Numbered from the stretch's first letter, positions 33,324-41,795 are shown. The stretch is 64,000 bases of DNA from Streptomyces pseudovenezuelae (GCF_029892565.1 NZ_JARXVH010000016.1:1-64000); one strand, 5' to 3'. Made by a program: numbers and translations. The notes: generated by a model from the letters alone, not told the origin.

Positions 33324-33351
33324 GAGTGGTTACAGCACGAGCCAACCACTC
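33324..33351 (-). promoter_or_regulatory. Inverted repeat upstream of the hydrolase operon
   Basis: GAGTGGTT (33324-33331) and AACCACTC (33344-33351) are perfect 8-bp arms 12 nt apart, 26 bp upstream of the hydrolase start. The position suits a repressor operator. The regulator is unknown. Confidence 0.45.
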
Positions 33352-33393
33352 GACCCCTAACCTGTCAAGAGAATCTAGGCGGTTACACAGCCG

Positions 33394-34002
33394 TCAGTCG
33401 CCGCTGACGACGATCGAGATGTCCTGGGTCAGCTGGTGGGCCGGGGTCGGAGTCCGGCAGCGTGCCCACAGGGTGGGCTCGGCGATCGCGGGGCTGGTCG
33501 GGAGCGTGACCTTCGCTTCGAAGGAACCGTCTGCGCGTGCGTCAACCGAGGTCAGCGTGTGTGTCTCGGCGCTCGTGGCGGTTGTCCGCGGTGTGCTCTG
33601 CCCCTTCTGCTCCTCCATCGAGAGGCTCAGCTTCGCGCCGCGCTCCCAGCGGATTCCGACGGACACCGACTTGCCCGGCGCGCAGCCCGTGCCGTGGAGC
33701 GTGATGGCGCCGCCGCGCACGGTCTGGGTCGGCGTGGCGGTCAGGGATCGGGCGACCGAGGGACGGGGGGCGCCGGGCGTCGTCGGAGCGGGAGGGCCGG
33801 TTCCGGACGGCTCGGAGCCGATCAGCGGGAGGACGGCCACCACCGTGGCGGCCACGGCGAGGGCCGCAGCCGTGGCGGTAGCGGCCTGGCGGACGGTACG
33901 GCGGCGCCGGGCCCGGCGTCGCAGGTCGCCGACCGGTGGCTGCCGAGCGGCCCGGGTGCCCTCCTCGACGAGCCGGCGAAGACTGCGCTCAGGTTCTGCC
34001 AT
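33394..34002 (-). CDS. Membrane-anchored partner of the ECF sigma factor (anti-sigma-like)
   Basis: A 202-residue protein encoded directly after an ECF sigma gene and overlapping it by 14 bp. A cytoplasmic N-terminus of about 35 charged residues (MAEPERSLRRLVEEGTRAAR...) is followed by one membrane helix (ATATAAALAVAATVVAVLPLIG near 38-60) and a Pro/Thr linker. The outer beta-rich domain has two Cys (TGCAPGKSVSVGI, WARCRTPTPAH). That topology fits a membrane anti-sigma factor or sensor, but I see no zinc-binding HxxxCxxC motif, so it is not a typical ZAS protein. Confidence 0.72.
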   Translation of the reverse strand: MAEPERSLRRLVEEGTRAARQPPVGDLRRRARRRRTVRQAATATAAALAVAATVVAVLPLIGSEPSGTGPPAPTTPGAPRPSVARSLTATPTQTVRGGAITLHGTGCAPGKSVSVGIRWERGAKLSLSMEEQKGQSTPRTTATSAETHTLTSVDARADGSFEAKVTLPTSPAIAEPTLWARCRTPTPAHQLTQDISIVVSGD

Positions 34003-34489
34003 GGCGGGACAGCGCTCCTTCCGGATCTGCGGCCAGTTGGCGGGCCAGGTTTGCGCGGGCTCGGGAGAGCCTGCCGCGCACGGTGCTCACCGGCAGGCCC
34101 AACTGCTCGGCGACCTGTTCGATCGGCAGGTCCAGTACGTCGTGCAGCAACAGCACCAGCCGCTGGTTCACCGGCACCCGGTGCAGCATCTCGGCGACAC
34201 CGGCCGTCTCCGGTGTGAGGTGGGGCTGCGGGCGTTGGGCGCCCAGGCGCAGCAAGGCCGCGGCGCGTCGGCGCAGTCGCCGGATCTCGCTGACCGCGAG
34301 GTTGATCGCCACCCGGCGCACCCACAGTTCCGGCACGTCGTACGCCTGAATCGTGGGCCAGCGGTCCAGGGCCCGGACGAACGCCTCCTGTACGACGTCC
34401 TCGGCCTGTTCGAGACTGCCGGTGACCGAGAACAGCTGACCGACCAGTCGCGCGTACGCCGACTGGTAGAACTCCTCGAAGTCCGTCAC
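33989..34489 (-). CDS. ECF RNA polymerase sigma factor (SigE/SACE-like group)
   Basis: A ~166-residue sigma factor. Region 2 is DFEEFYQSAYARLVGQLFSVTGSLEQAEDVVQEAFVRALDRW near residues 3-45, and region 4 is VPVNQRLVLLLHDVLDLPIEQVAEQLGLPVSTVRGRLSRARANLAR near 105-150. It would direct RNA polymerase to a few stress or envelope promoters. I chose the GTG at 34489 because family members begin at the DFEEFY segment and GGCAGG lies just upstream. An alternative GTG at 34531 immediately follows the previous stop. The gene order is secreted protein, sigma, membrane partner. Confidence 0.88.
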   Translation of the reverse strand: MTDFEEFYQSAYARLVGQLFSVTGSLEQAEDVVQEAFVRALDRWPTIQAYDVPELWVRRVAINLAVSEIRRLRRRAAALLRLGAQRPQPHLTPETAGVAEMLHRVPVNQRLVLLLHDVLDLPIEQVAEQLGLPVSTVRGRLSRARANLARQLAADPEGALSRHGRT

Positions 34490-34531
34490 TGCGACCTGCC
34501 GCTCCCGGACACCGTCGCTTTCACGCGCCAC

Positions 34532-34996
34532 TCAGATTTTGCCGACCGGGGCCGGCTGCGTGGTCTTCTCCGTGGTGGTCAGCTTCAGCCAGGCGAGCTG
34601 GTCCGCGGTGGCCTTGCCGTCCGCCTTCAACTGTCCGATCAACTTGTCGGCCCTGGCGATCTGGTCCGCGGTCGGGCCGGTCGTCGTGCCCTTGATCTCC
34701 CGCTGTATCTGCAGGAGTTGCTGGTTCTCCTCGGACATCTGGGGCTTGGTCCCGTCGGCGGGGGACGTCTTCTGCTCCTTGGACAGCTGGGAGTCGGTCC
34801 CGGCGACGGCCGGCGCCTTCGTCCCCGGGACCTCCTGGGCCGTGCTCGACGACTGCTTGTCGGCCTGCGGCTTGGTTCCGTGGTCGGACGAGGCCAGTGC
34901 CGTGGTGGCCAACACGGCGCAAAGGCCCGCGGCGGCGACGCCGACAGCGGTCAATCCCCATGTGCGGTGCTGAGTGGTCGATATGCGGAACTGCAT
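34532..34996 (-). CDS. Secreted Gln/Lys-rich helical protein upstream of the sigma factor
   Basis: A 154-residue exported protein of no recognised family. The N-terminus (RTWGLTAVGVAAAGLCAVLATTALA, to about residue 36) is a signal peptide or anchor. The rest is low-complexity and charged (Lys, Gln, Thr, Ser), ending in a predicted helical stretch (ADQIARADKLIGQLKADGKATADQLAWLKL). It is first in a three-gene operon with the ECF sigma and its membrane partner; its stop directly adjoins the sigma reading frame. It could be the extracellular signal or target of the sigma system; this is inference from position. Confidence 0.72.
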   Translation of the reverse strand: MQFRISTTQHRTWGLTAVGVAAAGLCAVLATTALASSDHGTKPQADKQSSSTAQEVPGTKAPAVAGTDSQLSKEQKTSPADGTKPQMSEENQQLLQIQREIKGTTTGPTADQIARADKLIGQLKADGKATADQLAWLKLTTTEKTTQPAPVGKI

Positions 34997-35135
34997 GGTC
35001 GGCCCTTCGTTCGTCCTGGAGGAAGTGCGACGGCTCGAACCACCGGGGCGAGCCCCGTCACCGTCGCACCACTCCCACGCCGCAGAGGTCCGCCCGGCGC
35101 ACACCGCACCGGCCTTCGTCACCGAACCGTGACCA

Positions 35136-36038
35136 TCAACCGACCTTTGGCATCTCCGAGTTGAGCCGGGACGGGCTCGTGCGCGACGCGTCGCGGGCGG
35201 CACGCAGGGCGTCGATCTTCTCCGCGCCGGTGGTCTCGGCCCCGGCCGTGTACGTGACGACCCTGAGGTCGGTACCGGCGGGCATCAGGACGTCGAGGTC
35301 GACGTCGATGTCCCCGACCAGGGGGTGCTCGATCGTCTTACGGTCGCCGACATGAGCGCGGGCGCTGCCGTTGGACCACAGGCGCTTGAAGCGGGGGTTG
35401 CTGCGCCGCAGGTGGTCGACGAACGAGGCGAGCCGTCCGTCGTGCGGATGGGCGGCCGCCGTCACGCGCAGGTCGGCGACGAGGTCCTCCTCCTCGGCCT
35501 CGTCACCGGCCCAGGACCGCACGGGCCAGGCCGCGATGGGCACTTCCGCCGGTCCGCCTCTCGACCGGAACATCGCGGCGACGAGATTGCCCTCGTCCCA
35601 GCCGTACGTACGGGGATCGCCGACCGTGGCGGACCACATCCCGTTCCAGCCGACGAGGGTCCAGTCGGCGGCGAAGACCGCGGTGGGGTTGTCTCCCAGC
35701 CGGTTCACCAACTGGTGTACCCGCGCGGGCACTTGCCGGGACACGTTCCCGGTGGCGGGCGGTGCAAGTCGGGCGCAGCGAAACAGGTGGTCGCGCTCGG
35801 CCGGGTCGAGGCGCAGCGCTCTGGCCAGGGCGGTGACGACCTGGGCGGAGGGGTGGCGGGCGCGGCCCTGTTCGAGCTGCACCACGTAGTCGACCGACAG
35901 TCCGGACAGTCGGGCCAGTTCCTCGCGACGCAGTCCGGGGATGCGCCGGCCCCCGTCGGTCGCCACCCCGCAGTCGCCGGGCGACACACGCTCACGCCAG
36001 CCCCGCAGTGCGATGCCGAAGTGGTTCGTCGTTGCCAT
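35136..36038 (-). CDS. XRE-family regulator with MmyB-like ligand-binding domain
   Basis: A 300-residue regulator. The N-terminal helix-turn-helix is GLRREELARLSGLSVDYVVQLEQGRARHPSAQVVTALARALRL near residues 35-80. The C-terminal MmyB/PAS-like domain contains DNPTAVFAADWTLVGWNGMWSATVGDP near 115-140 and NPRFKRLWSNGSARAH near 210. This family is common in Streptomyces and its ligands are mostly unknown. The start is uncertain: ATGs at 36038 and 36047 are possible and neither has a ribosome site, so it may be leaderless. A 9-bp inverted repeat (36049-36071) lies directly upstream. Confidence 0.87.
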   Translation of the reverse strand: MATTNHFGIALRGWRERVSPGDCGVATDGGRRIPGLRREELARLSGLSVDYVVQLEQGRARHPSAQVVTALARALRLDPAERDHLFRCARLAPPATGNVSRQVPARVHQLVNRLGDNPTAVFAADWTLVGWNGMWSATVGDPRTYGWDEGNLVAAMFRSRGGPAEVPIAAWPVRSWAGDEAEEEDLVADLRVTAAAHPHDGRLASFVDHLRRSNPRFKRLWSNGSARAHVGDRKTIEHPLVGDIDVDLDVLMPAGTDLRVVTYTAGAETTGAEKIDALRAARDASRTSPSRLNSEMPKVG

Positions 36039-36048
36039 ACAGGTCATG

Positions 36049-36071
36049 GTGGTCCACATGCCGTGGACCAC
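36049..36071 (-). promoter_or_regulatory. Perfect 9-bp inverted repeat between esterase and regulator genes
   Basis: GTGGTCCAC (36049-36057) and GTGGACCAC (36063-36071) with a 5-nt spacer fill most of the 42-bp gap between the esterase stop (36081) and the XRE start (36038). It can be an XRE operator, or the terminator of the esterase gene; there is no U tract. Confidence 0.5.
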
Positions 36072-36080
36072 AGGGTGCTT

Positions 36081-37037
36081 CTACTGCCGCACAACGGACT
36101 CTTTACCCGCCAGCGGTTCCTCGCCGAACGCGTCGGTGGCCTGGGACGCGGCCCAGTGCGCACGCGTGAAGTCGGCGGCGGCCCGCAGCGCGGCGTCGGC
36201 CTCGTCGAGCATCACGGCGAACGCCTGGAAGACGTGCGGCACTTGGGGCCAGACCTGCAGCTCGACGTGGACGTCGTCCGCGGCGGCGCGTGCTGCCAGC
36301 CGTACGGCGTCGTCGAGCAGGATCTCGTGCGAGCCGACCTGGATGAGCAGGGGCGCCAGGCCGGTGAGATCAGCGAAGACGGGGCTGGCGTGCGGCGTAC
36401 GGGGATCGGTGTCCCGCAGATAGTCGCGGGCGCGGGTGCGCAGGCCCTCCGGGGTCAGCGCGGGGTCGACGGCGGCCTTGCCGATCGCGCTGTCGCCGGA
36501 CACGCTCAGGTCGGCCCACGGGGAGAAGACGGCGGCGGACGAGGGCTGGGGCAGCCCCGCGTCCTTGGCGGCGACGAGCGTCGCGACGGCGAGACCACCA
36601 CCCGCCGACTCACCGACGAAGGCGATGGCGGAGCTGGGAACACCGTCGTCGAGCAGGGCACGGTAGACGGCCAGGGCGTCGTCGACGGCAGCGGGGAACG
36701 GGTGCTCGGGGGCCAGCCGATAGTCCACGCACACGGCACGTGCCCCGCCGCGCCGGGCGACATCCCCGGCCAGGCCCACGGCGTCGGCCGCCGACCCGAT
36801 GGCGTACGCACCACCGTGCAGATACAGCAACACATGCGCCGGGTCGCTCGCCGGTGTCTCCACCGTCACGACGGGTACGCCGCCCAACTCCCCCGCCGTG
36901 GCCGTGACATCGGGCGGCAACGGCACGCCCGTCATCATGTCGTGGAAGACGGCACGCGCTTCGCCGACGTCTCCCCCGACATCGAGCGGGGCGTGCCGCA
37001 GCAGGTCGTCGAGAGCTTCGCGCTGTTGCCGGGACAT
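36081..37037 (-). CDS. Hormone-sensitive-lipase-type esterase (alpha/beta hydrolase)
   Basis: A 318-residue esterase of the bacterial HSL (family IV) group. The oxyanion motif is YLHGGAYAIGS near residue 75. The nucleophile elbow is FVGESAGGGLAV near 143. The acid is in LIQVGSHEILLDDA near 235 and the His in QVPHVFQAFAV near 268. DYRLAPEHPFPAAVDDALAVYRAL is the typical family segment. There is no signal peptide, so it acts in the cytoplasm on short acyl esters. The XRE regulator follows it and a cupin gene precedes it on the same strand, so the three may be a small operon. Confidence 0.9.
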   Translation of the reverse strand: MSRQQREALDDLLRHAPLDVGGDVGEARAVFHDMMTGVPLPPDVTATAGELGGVPVVTVETPASDPAHVLLYLHGGAYAIGSAADAVGLAGDVARRGGARAVCVDYRLAPEHPFPAAVDDALAVYRALLDDGVPSSAIAFVGESAGGGLAVATLVAAKDAGLPQPSSAAVFSPWADLSVSGDSAIGKAAVDPALTPEGLRTRARDYLRDTDPRTPHASPVFADLTGLAPLLIQVGSHEILLDDAVRLAARAAADDVHVELQVWPQVPHVFQAFAVMLDEADAALRAAADFTRAHWAASQATDAFGEEPLAGKESVVRQ

Positions 37038-37116
37038 GGCTGTGCCCTACTTTCTTGATCGTGGTTCCGGTAAGTGCCGTACGGCGGAGCGGTGATCGCT
37101 GCGGACCTGCCGACGG

Positions 37117-37584
37117 TCAGCGCGGCGGGCCGACGATGATCTGGCCGTACATGTCGGCTGCTTCGGCCATGAGGTCCCGGGAGATCTCGAAGCCCTCGGG
37201 GCGCGGGGTGGCCAGGTCACGTCCGGCGTGGCGGAACATGCCCTCGATGCCGCCCGGGGTGCAGATCATGAGCAGGTCGGCGGTGTCGGACGTGATCCGG
37301 TAGCCGTGCGGGACGTTGCGGGGCAGGAAGACGACGCCGCCCTCGGACAGTTCCATCTCCTGGTCGTCGCACCACAGCAGCGCACTGCCCTTGATCAGCA
37401 TGAACACCTCGTCCTCGCGGGTGTGTTGGTGGTACGGCGGTGCCTCGCCCTTGCCGACGGAGAACCGTCCGACGGTCAACTGCCCGGCGGTGGCCGCACT
37501 GTCCAGGAGTACGGCGAACTCGCCGCCGTCGAGCCATTCGAGTTTCTGCTGCTGCTCGGGCTGTGCGAGATAGGCCATGGTCAT
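37117..37584 (-). CDS. Single-domain cupin protein
   Basis: A 155-residue cupin. Motif 1 is PPYHQHTREDEVFMLIKGSALLW near residues 48-72 with two His and a Glu, and motif 2 is GGVVFLPRNVPHGYRI near 83-98 with the last His. A metal centre as in quercetin-dioxygenase-like cupins is likely. The C-terminal helix segment (FRHAGRDLATPRPEGF) is seen in hydrolase-associated cupins. The start is the ATG at 37584 or one two codons later. It lies 79 bp upstream of the esterase gene on the same strand. No substrate can be assigned. Confidence 0.8.
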   Translation of the reverse strand: MTMAYLAQPEQQQKLEWLDGGEFAVLLDSAATAGQLTVGRFSVGKGEAPPYHQHTREDEVFMLIKGSALLWCDDQEMELSEGGVVFLPRNVPHGYRITSDTADLLMICTPGGIEGMFRHAGRDLATPRPEGFEISRDLMAEAADMYGQIIVGPPR

Positions 37585-37798
37585 GACGGTGTCCGTTCTG
37601 CGGCACCGGCGGACTCGGCGCCTTCGTCAGTGGGGAACGACGGTCGTGCTTGATCCTCCTCCGGCCCCTACGGCGGCCGCCAGCGGAGTGGGTGGGAACA
37701 GCAGTACCACTCCCCGGCCCGGCTCCCGGGCAACCGGCAACCTGGGTGCGGGCAACCGGTGTGCGGGGCCCACAACCGCCTGTGGCATTCTCTGCGCC

Positions 37799-38458
37799 AT
37801 GGCTCTCTCGACTGATCAACAAGCGTCCGAGAACACGGAGATCCGGGCGGTCGCCGCGGAGCGACTCACGTTCTTCGGGGACGCTGTGATCGCCATCGCA
37901 CTCACCCTGTTGGCACTGGAACTGCCGGTGCCCGAGGGCAAGACCAACTCCGAGTTGTGGCACTCGGCCACCGATCATCGTGAGGCCTACCTGGCGTTCA
38001 TGATCAGTTTCGTGGTCATCGCCGCGCACTGGCGCGCCCACCACCGGGTGTTCCGCTATGTCACGTCGTCGAACAAGCTGCTGACGAGCCTGACCGTGTA
38101 CTGGCTCCTCATGCTGGTGATCACCCCGTTCGCGACCGATGTGATCGGCGGCGATGACGCGTTCCAGGCCCGGTTCATCTTCTACGCCGTCGTGCAGTTC
38201 GTCGCGTGTGTGCTGTTCGTGTTCATGGTCCGGGAGATCAACCGTGAGGGCCTCTACCGGCCGGGCACCCCGCCCGACCTGCTCCCCCGGGCGATGCGCC
38301 GCATGAGCGTGGTGGCGGCCGGGTTCCTGGTCTCGATTCCGGTCGCGCTCGCCACCCAGTGGGCGTACCTGTGCTGGATCCTGGTACCGGGCATCCCCGC
38401 GGTGTTCTACGGCGCACGCCGGCGCCGCTCCGGCGAACAGGCCGCGGACGCGGACTAG
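37799..38458 (+). CDS. TMEM175/DUF1211-family potassium channel-like protein
   Basis: A 219-residue membrane protein with six predicted helices. RLTFFGDAVIAIALTLLALELPVP near residues 22-45 is the TM1 signature of the TMEM175 family, whose canonical form is RxxxFSD; here the Ser is Gly (FFGD). The second region has ISFVVIAAHWRAHHRVFRYV near 82-100. Bacterial homologues form K+-permeable tetramers. The ATG at 37799 has no ribosome site, so it may be leaderless. The DNA just upstream has short near-repeats (GGGCAACCGG). Confidence 0.82.
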   Translation: MALSTDQQASENTEIRAVAAERLTFFGDAVIAIALTLLALELPVPEGKTNSELWHSATDHREAYLAFMISFVVIAAHWRAHHRVFRYVTSSNKLLTSLTVYWLLMLVITPFATDVIGGDDAFQARFIFYAVVQFVACVLFVFMVREINREGLYRPGTPPDLLPRAMRRMSVVAAGFLVSIPVALATQWAYLCWILVPGIPAVFYGARRRRSGEQAADAD

Positions 38459-38951
38459 CGGCCAGACTGCGGACGCGACTGGACGCGCCGGGCGACGGGG
38501 TGACTCGTCGCCTCACCCGGCCGCCCGCGCGCCTTTCCCTCCCCGACACCGACTGTCCCGGTGAAACATGAGGCGAGGCAGGGAGACGCGGTGAGCGACG
38601 ACGGGCACGAAGGGCTTGCTGGTGGTGCGCTGCCGGCTCGGGGAGCCCGAGGCGTTCCACGCTGGTGCAACCTCTTGCACGACCCACACATCCGCTTCCG
38701 GCGCGTACCCAGGTCGCCTTCGCCGCACTGATCGCCGTGGGCCTCGCCAGGGCCGCCTTCGCCGGGTGGGTCCTGAGCCGGCGCCTCGCCGGCCGCGGTC
38801 CGCGGCACCACGGCCGAGGCCCTGACCACCGCCTTGGCCGGCACGGCCCTCGTCGTGGCCGCGGGACTGCTCCTGCTACGGGCGCACGCCCGCCGTCGGG
38901 AGTTGCTGCGCCTGCGCAACTCCCTTGAACAAGAAGCTGCCTGACGGTACG
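38459..38951. other. Gene-poor region with a decayed membrane gene
   Basis: A 493-bp stretch between the TMEM175-like gene and the thioesterase gene. The only coding signal is the frameshifted membrane protein remnant at 38665-38944, listed separately. The first ~200 bp show no convincing gene or site. Confidence 0.5.
38665..38944 (+). pseudogene. Frameshifted remnant of a small two-helix membrane protein
   Basis: One frame gives VAFAALIAVGLARAAFAGWVLSRRLAGRG, a basic-flanked membrane helix, and then degenerates after about 38795. The frame one base later continues with TTAEALTTALAGTALVVAAGLLLLRAHARRRELLRLRN, a second helix and basic tail, and ends at TGA 38942-38944. Together they look like one small membrane protein split by a +1 frameshift. 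The upstream start is unclear and the family is unknown, so this is a tentative reading. Confidence 0.35.
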
Positions 38952-39425
38952 TCACCCACCAACAGAACCACGGCTCAACGCATCGCCTCCCAGCGCGGCG
39001 ACCCACTCGGTGGGCCACGGTGCGCTCTCGCGAGCACCACGCGGGACATGCACGGTGACGTACCGACCCGAAGCCGACAGCCGTCGTGGCCGCTGGTCGA
39101 ACTCCTCGCCCCAGACCTCGAAGCGGAAGGTCAACGACGACCTGCCGATGCGTTCGACCAGGACGGTCGTCGTGACCTCCTGCCCGAACCACAGCGGGGA
39201 CGCGAAGTCGACCTCGTACCGCACGCGCGGCGCGGATCCGAAGTAGCCGTCGACGCCGTACTCCCGCATCAACGTTGCCTCGGCCGCCTCGACGAAGCGC
39301 ACGACGGCCGTGTTGTGGTGGTGCCCTGCGGCATCGGTGTCCACCCATTCCACGCGGCCTCGGTGGACGGCACGGGCGAGATCGCCGATGCCGTCCACCG
39401 CCTCGTCAGACGGAGGCCGGTGCAT
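38952..39425 (-). CDS. Hotdog-fold acyl-CoA thioesterase (4HBT type)
   Basis: A 157-residue hotdog thioesterase. RVEWVDTDAAGHHHNTAVVRFVEAAEATLMREYG near residues 22-56 carries the 4-hydroxybenzoyl-CoA thioesterase motif DxDxxGHxxN with its catalytic Asp. VRYEVDFASPLWFGQEVTTTVLVERIGRSSLTFRFEVW is the typical beta-sheet. It would hydrolyse an aromatic or medium acyl-CoA. The ATG at 39425 lies inside the end of the hydroxylase/OYE gene (20-bp overlap), so it is translationally coupled to the aromatic CoA operon as its last gene. Confidence 0.9.
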   Translation of the reverse strand: MHRPPSDEAVDGIGDLARAVHRGRVEWVDTDAAGHHHNTAVVRFVEAAEATLMREYGVDGYFGSAPRVRYEVDFASPLWFGQEVTTTVLVERIGRSSLTFRFEVWGEEFDQRPRRLSASGRYVTVHVPRGARESAPWPTEWVAALGGDALSRGSVGG

Positions 39426-41784
39426 GCGAGGGGGTCCAGCGAAGATGGATGTCCTGCTCGGAGTCGTCGGCCCGGAGCAGCGAGAGGCGGGGTCGTACGG
39501 CGTCGGTGCGGGCGGTCGGCGGCTTGCGGCGACCGGCCCCGAACTGCACCGGCCACTGAGCCGCCTCGCCCTGGTAGTCCTGTTCGGCCGCCGCGTGGAG
39601 AGTCCAGTGCGGGTCGTAGAGGTGGGTCCGGCCCACGGCGCACAAGTCGGCGCGGCCCGCCAGCAGGATCGAGTTGACGTCGTCGTACGAGGCGATGGCG
39701 CCGACGGCGATGACCGCCGTGCCGGTCGCGGCGGCGATCTCGTGCCGGATCCGGTCCGCGAACGGCGTCTGGTAGGAGCGGCCGAACGCCGGGGTCTCGT
39801 CCTTGGTGACCTGGCCGGAGGAGACGTCGATGCCGTCCGCCCCGTGCGCTATGAACGCGCGGGCGATCTCGACGGCGTCGTGCTCGGTGTTGCCGTCCGG
39901 CACCCAGTCGGTGGCGGAGATGCGCACGATCATCGGCCGCTCGGCGGGCCATGCCTCGCGCACGGCGTCGAAGACCTCCAGCGGGAAGCGCAGCCGGTTC
40001 TCCAGCGAACCACCGTACGCGTCGGTGCGGTGGTTGGCTGCCGGGGACAGGAAGGAAGAGAGCAAGTAGCCGTGCGCACAGTGGAGTTCGAGCAGATCGA
40101 AGCCCGCCTCGGCGCCCCGGCGGGCGGCGGCGACGAAGTCGGCGACGATCCCGTCCATGTCCTCGCGGGTGACCTCGCGAGGCACGGCGCAGCCGGGACC
40201 GTACGCGACCGGCGAGGGTCCGACGGTCTCCCAGTTGCCTTCGGGCAGCGGGTCGTCCATGCCCTCCCACATCAGCCTGGTGGAACCCTTGCGGCCGGAG
40301 TGGCCGATCTGGAGGCCGATGCGGGCGGTGCTCCGCTCGTGCGCGAAGGACACGATCCGTGCCCACGAGTCACGCTGCTCGTCGTTCCACAGGCCCGTGC
40401 AGCCGGGCGTGATGCGGGCGTCGGGCGAGACGCAGACCATCTCCGTCATCACCAGTCCGGCACCGCCCATGGCCTTGGAGCCGAGGTGCACGAGGTGGAA
40501 GTCGCCGGGTACGCCGTCGACGGCGGAGTACATGTCCATGGGTGACACGACGACCCGGTTCTTCAGCTCCAGCTGTCCCAGCCGGAAGGGCTGGAACATC
40601 GCCGGTGAACTGCCGCCGAGCCCTTGGGACTTGGCGAAGGCGGCGTCGACGCGGTCGGCGAACTCCTGGTCGCGGGTGCGCAGGTTGTCGTAGGTGATGC
40701 GGCGGGAGCGGGTCAGCAGGTTGAAGCAGAACTGGGTCGGCTCCTGCTGGACGTACATGCCGATGTTCTCGAACCACTCAAGTGACGCCTGCGCGGCCCG
40801 CTGGGTGGACTCGACGACCGGCCGCCGCTCGGTCTCGTAGGCGGTCAACGCCGTTTCGGCGTCGGGGTGTTCGTGCAGGCAGGCGGCGAGGGCGAGCGCG
40901 TCCTCCATGGCCAGCTTGGTGCCCGAGCCGATGGAGAAGTGGGCGGTGTGCGCGGCGTCGCCGATGAGGACCAGACTGCCGTGGTGCCAGCGCTCGTTGC
41001 GTACGGTGGTGAAGTTGAGCCACTTGGAGTTGTTGGCGAACACCTGGTGGCCGGCGAGTTCCTCGGCGAACAGGCCGCGGATGCGTTCGACGGCCTGCTC
41101 GTCGGAGGTGCCGGGCCCGAACTCCGCACCCTCGGTGGCGTCGAAGCCGGCGCGGCGCCAGACGTCCTCGTGCATCTCGACGATGAAGGTGGAGCCGGTC
41201 TCGGAGTAGGGGTAACCGTGGACCTGCATGGTCCCCCACTCGGTCTCCTTGACGAAGAACTGGAACGCCTCGAAGACGCGGTCCGTGCCCAGCCACATGT
41301 ACTTGCTGTGCCGCCGGTCCAGGGTGGGCCGGAAGACGTCCGCGTGCTCCTGCCGGATACGGGAGTTGACGCCGTCCGCCCCGACCACCAGGTCGTGCGA
41401 GGCGCGGAGTTCCTCGATGTCGGGGGCGAGCGTCGAGAAGCGCACGTCGACGCCGAGGGCGCGGCAGCGCTCCTGGAGCAGGCGGAGGAGTTCCTTGCGG
41501 CTCATGGCGGCGAAGCCCTGGCCGCCGATCGTGTGGCTCTCGCCGCGGTAGTGGATGTCGATGTCCGTCCACCGGGCGAAGCGCCGGGCCATCGCCTCGG
41601 CGAACTCGGTGTCGGCGTTCTCGATTCCGCCGAGGGTCTCGTCGGAGAACACCACACCGAATCCGAAGGTGTCGTCAGGGGCGTTGCGCTCCCAGACGGT
41701 GACCTCGTGGGTCGCGTCCAGTTGCTTCATCAGAGCAGCGAAGTAGAGCCCACCGGGGCCTCCGCCGACGATCGCGATTTTCAC
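39406..41784 (-). CDS. Bifunctional aromatic acyl-CoA hydroxylase / old-yellow-enzyme reductase
   Basis: A 792-residue fusion. Residues ~1-390 form a class-A FAD monooxygenase: IAIVGGGPGGLYFAALM at the N-terminus, DLVVGADGVNSRIR near 145-160, and VLIGDAAHTAHFSIGSGTKLAMEDA near 290-315. Residues ~405-765 form an OYE-type NADH:flavin oxidoreductase: PFRLGQLELKNRVVVSPMDMYSAVDG, LQIGHSGRKGS, LLELHCAHGYLLSSFLSP, and NRTDAYGGSLENR-like HRTDAYGGSLENRLRFP. This arrangement is known from 2-aminobenzoyl-CoA monooxygenase/reductase of Azoarcus and from enzymes annotated as salicylyl-CoA 5-hydroxylase/oxidoreductase. The GTG start at 41784 has GAGGAAG upstream. Salicylyl-CoA and anthraniloyl-CoA are the leading substrates. 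Confidence 0.9.
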   Translation of the reverse strand: MKIAIVGGGPGGLYFAALMKQLDATHEVTVWERNAPDDTFGFGVVFSDETLGGIENADTEFAEAMARRFARWTDIDIHYRGESHTIGGQGFAAMSRKELLRLLQERCRALGVDVRFSTLAPDIEELRASHDLVVGADGVNSRIRQEHADVFRPTLDRRHSKYMWLGTDRVFEAFQFFVKETEWGTMQVHGYPYSETGSTFIVEMHEDVWRRAGFDATEGAEFGPGTSDEQAVERIRGLFAEELAGHQVFANNSKWLNFTTVRNERWHHGSLVLIGDAAHTAHFSIGSGTKLAMEDALALAACLHEHPDAETALTAYETERRPVVESTQRAAQASLEWFENIGMYVQQEPTQFCFNLLTRSRRITYDNLRTRDQEFADRVDAAFAKSQGLGGSSPAMFQPFRLGQLELKNRVVVSPMDMYSAVDGVPGDFHLVHLGSKAMGGAGLVMTEMVCVSPDARITPGCTGLWNDEQRDSWARIVSFAHERSTARIGLQIGHSGRKGSTRLMWEGMDDPLPEGNWETVGPSPVAYGPGCAVPREVTREDMDGIVADFVAAARRGAEAGFDLLELHCAHGYLLSSFLSPAANHRTDAYGGSLENRLRFPLEVFDAVREAWPAERPMIVRISATDWVPDGNTEHDAVEIARAFIAHGADGIDVSSGQVTKDETPAFGRSYQTPFADRIRHEIAAATGTAVIAVGAIASYDDVNSILLAGRADLCAVGRTHLYDPHWTLHAAAEQDYQGEAAQWPVQFGAGRRKPPTARTDAVRPRLSLLRADDSEQDIHLRWTPSHAPASV

Positions 41785-41795
41785 GGAGCTTCCTC

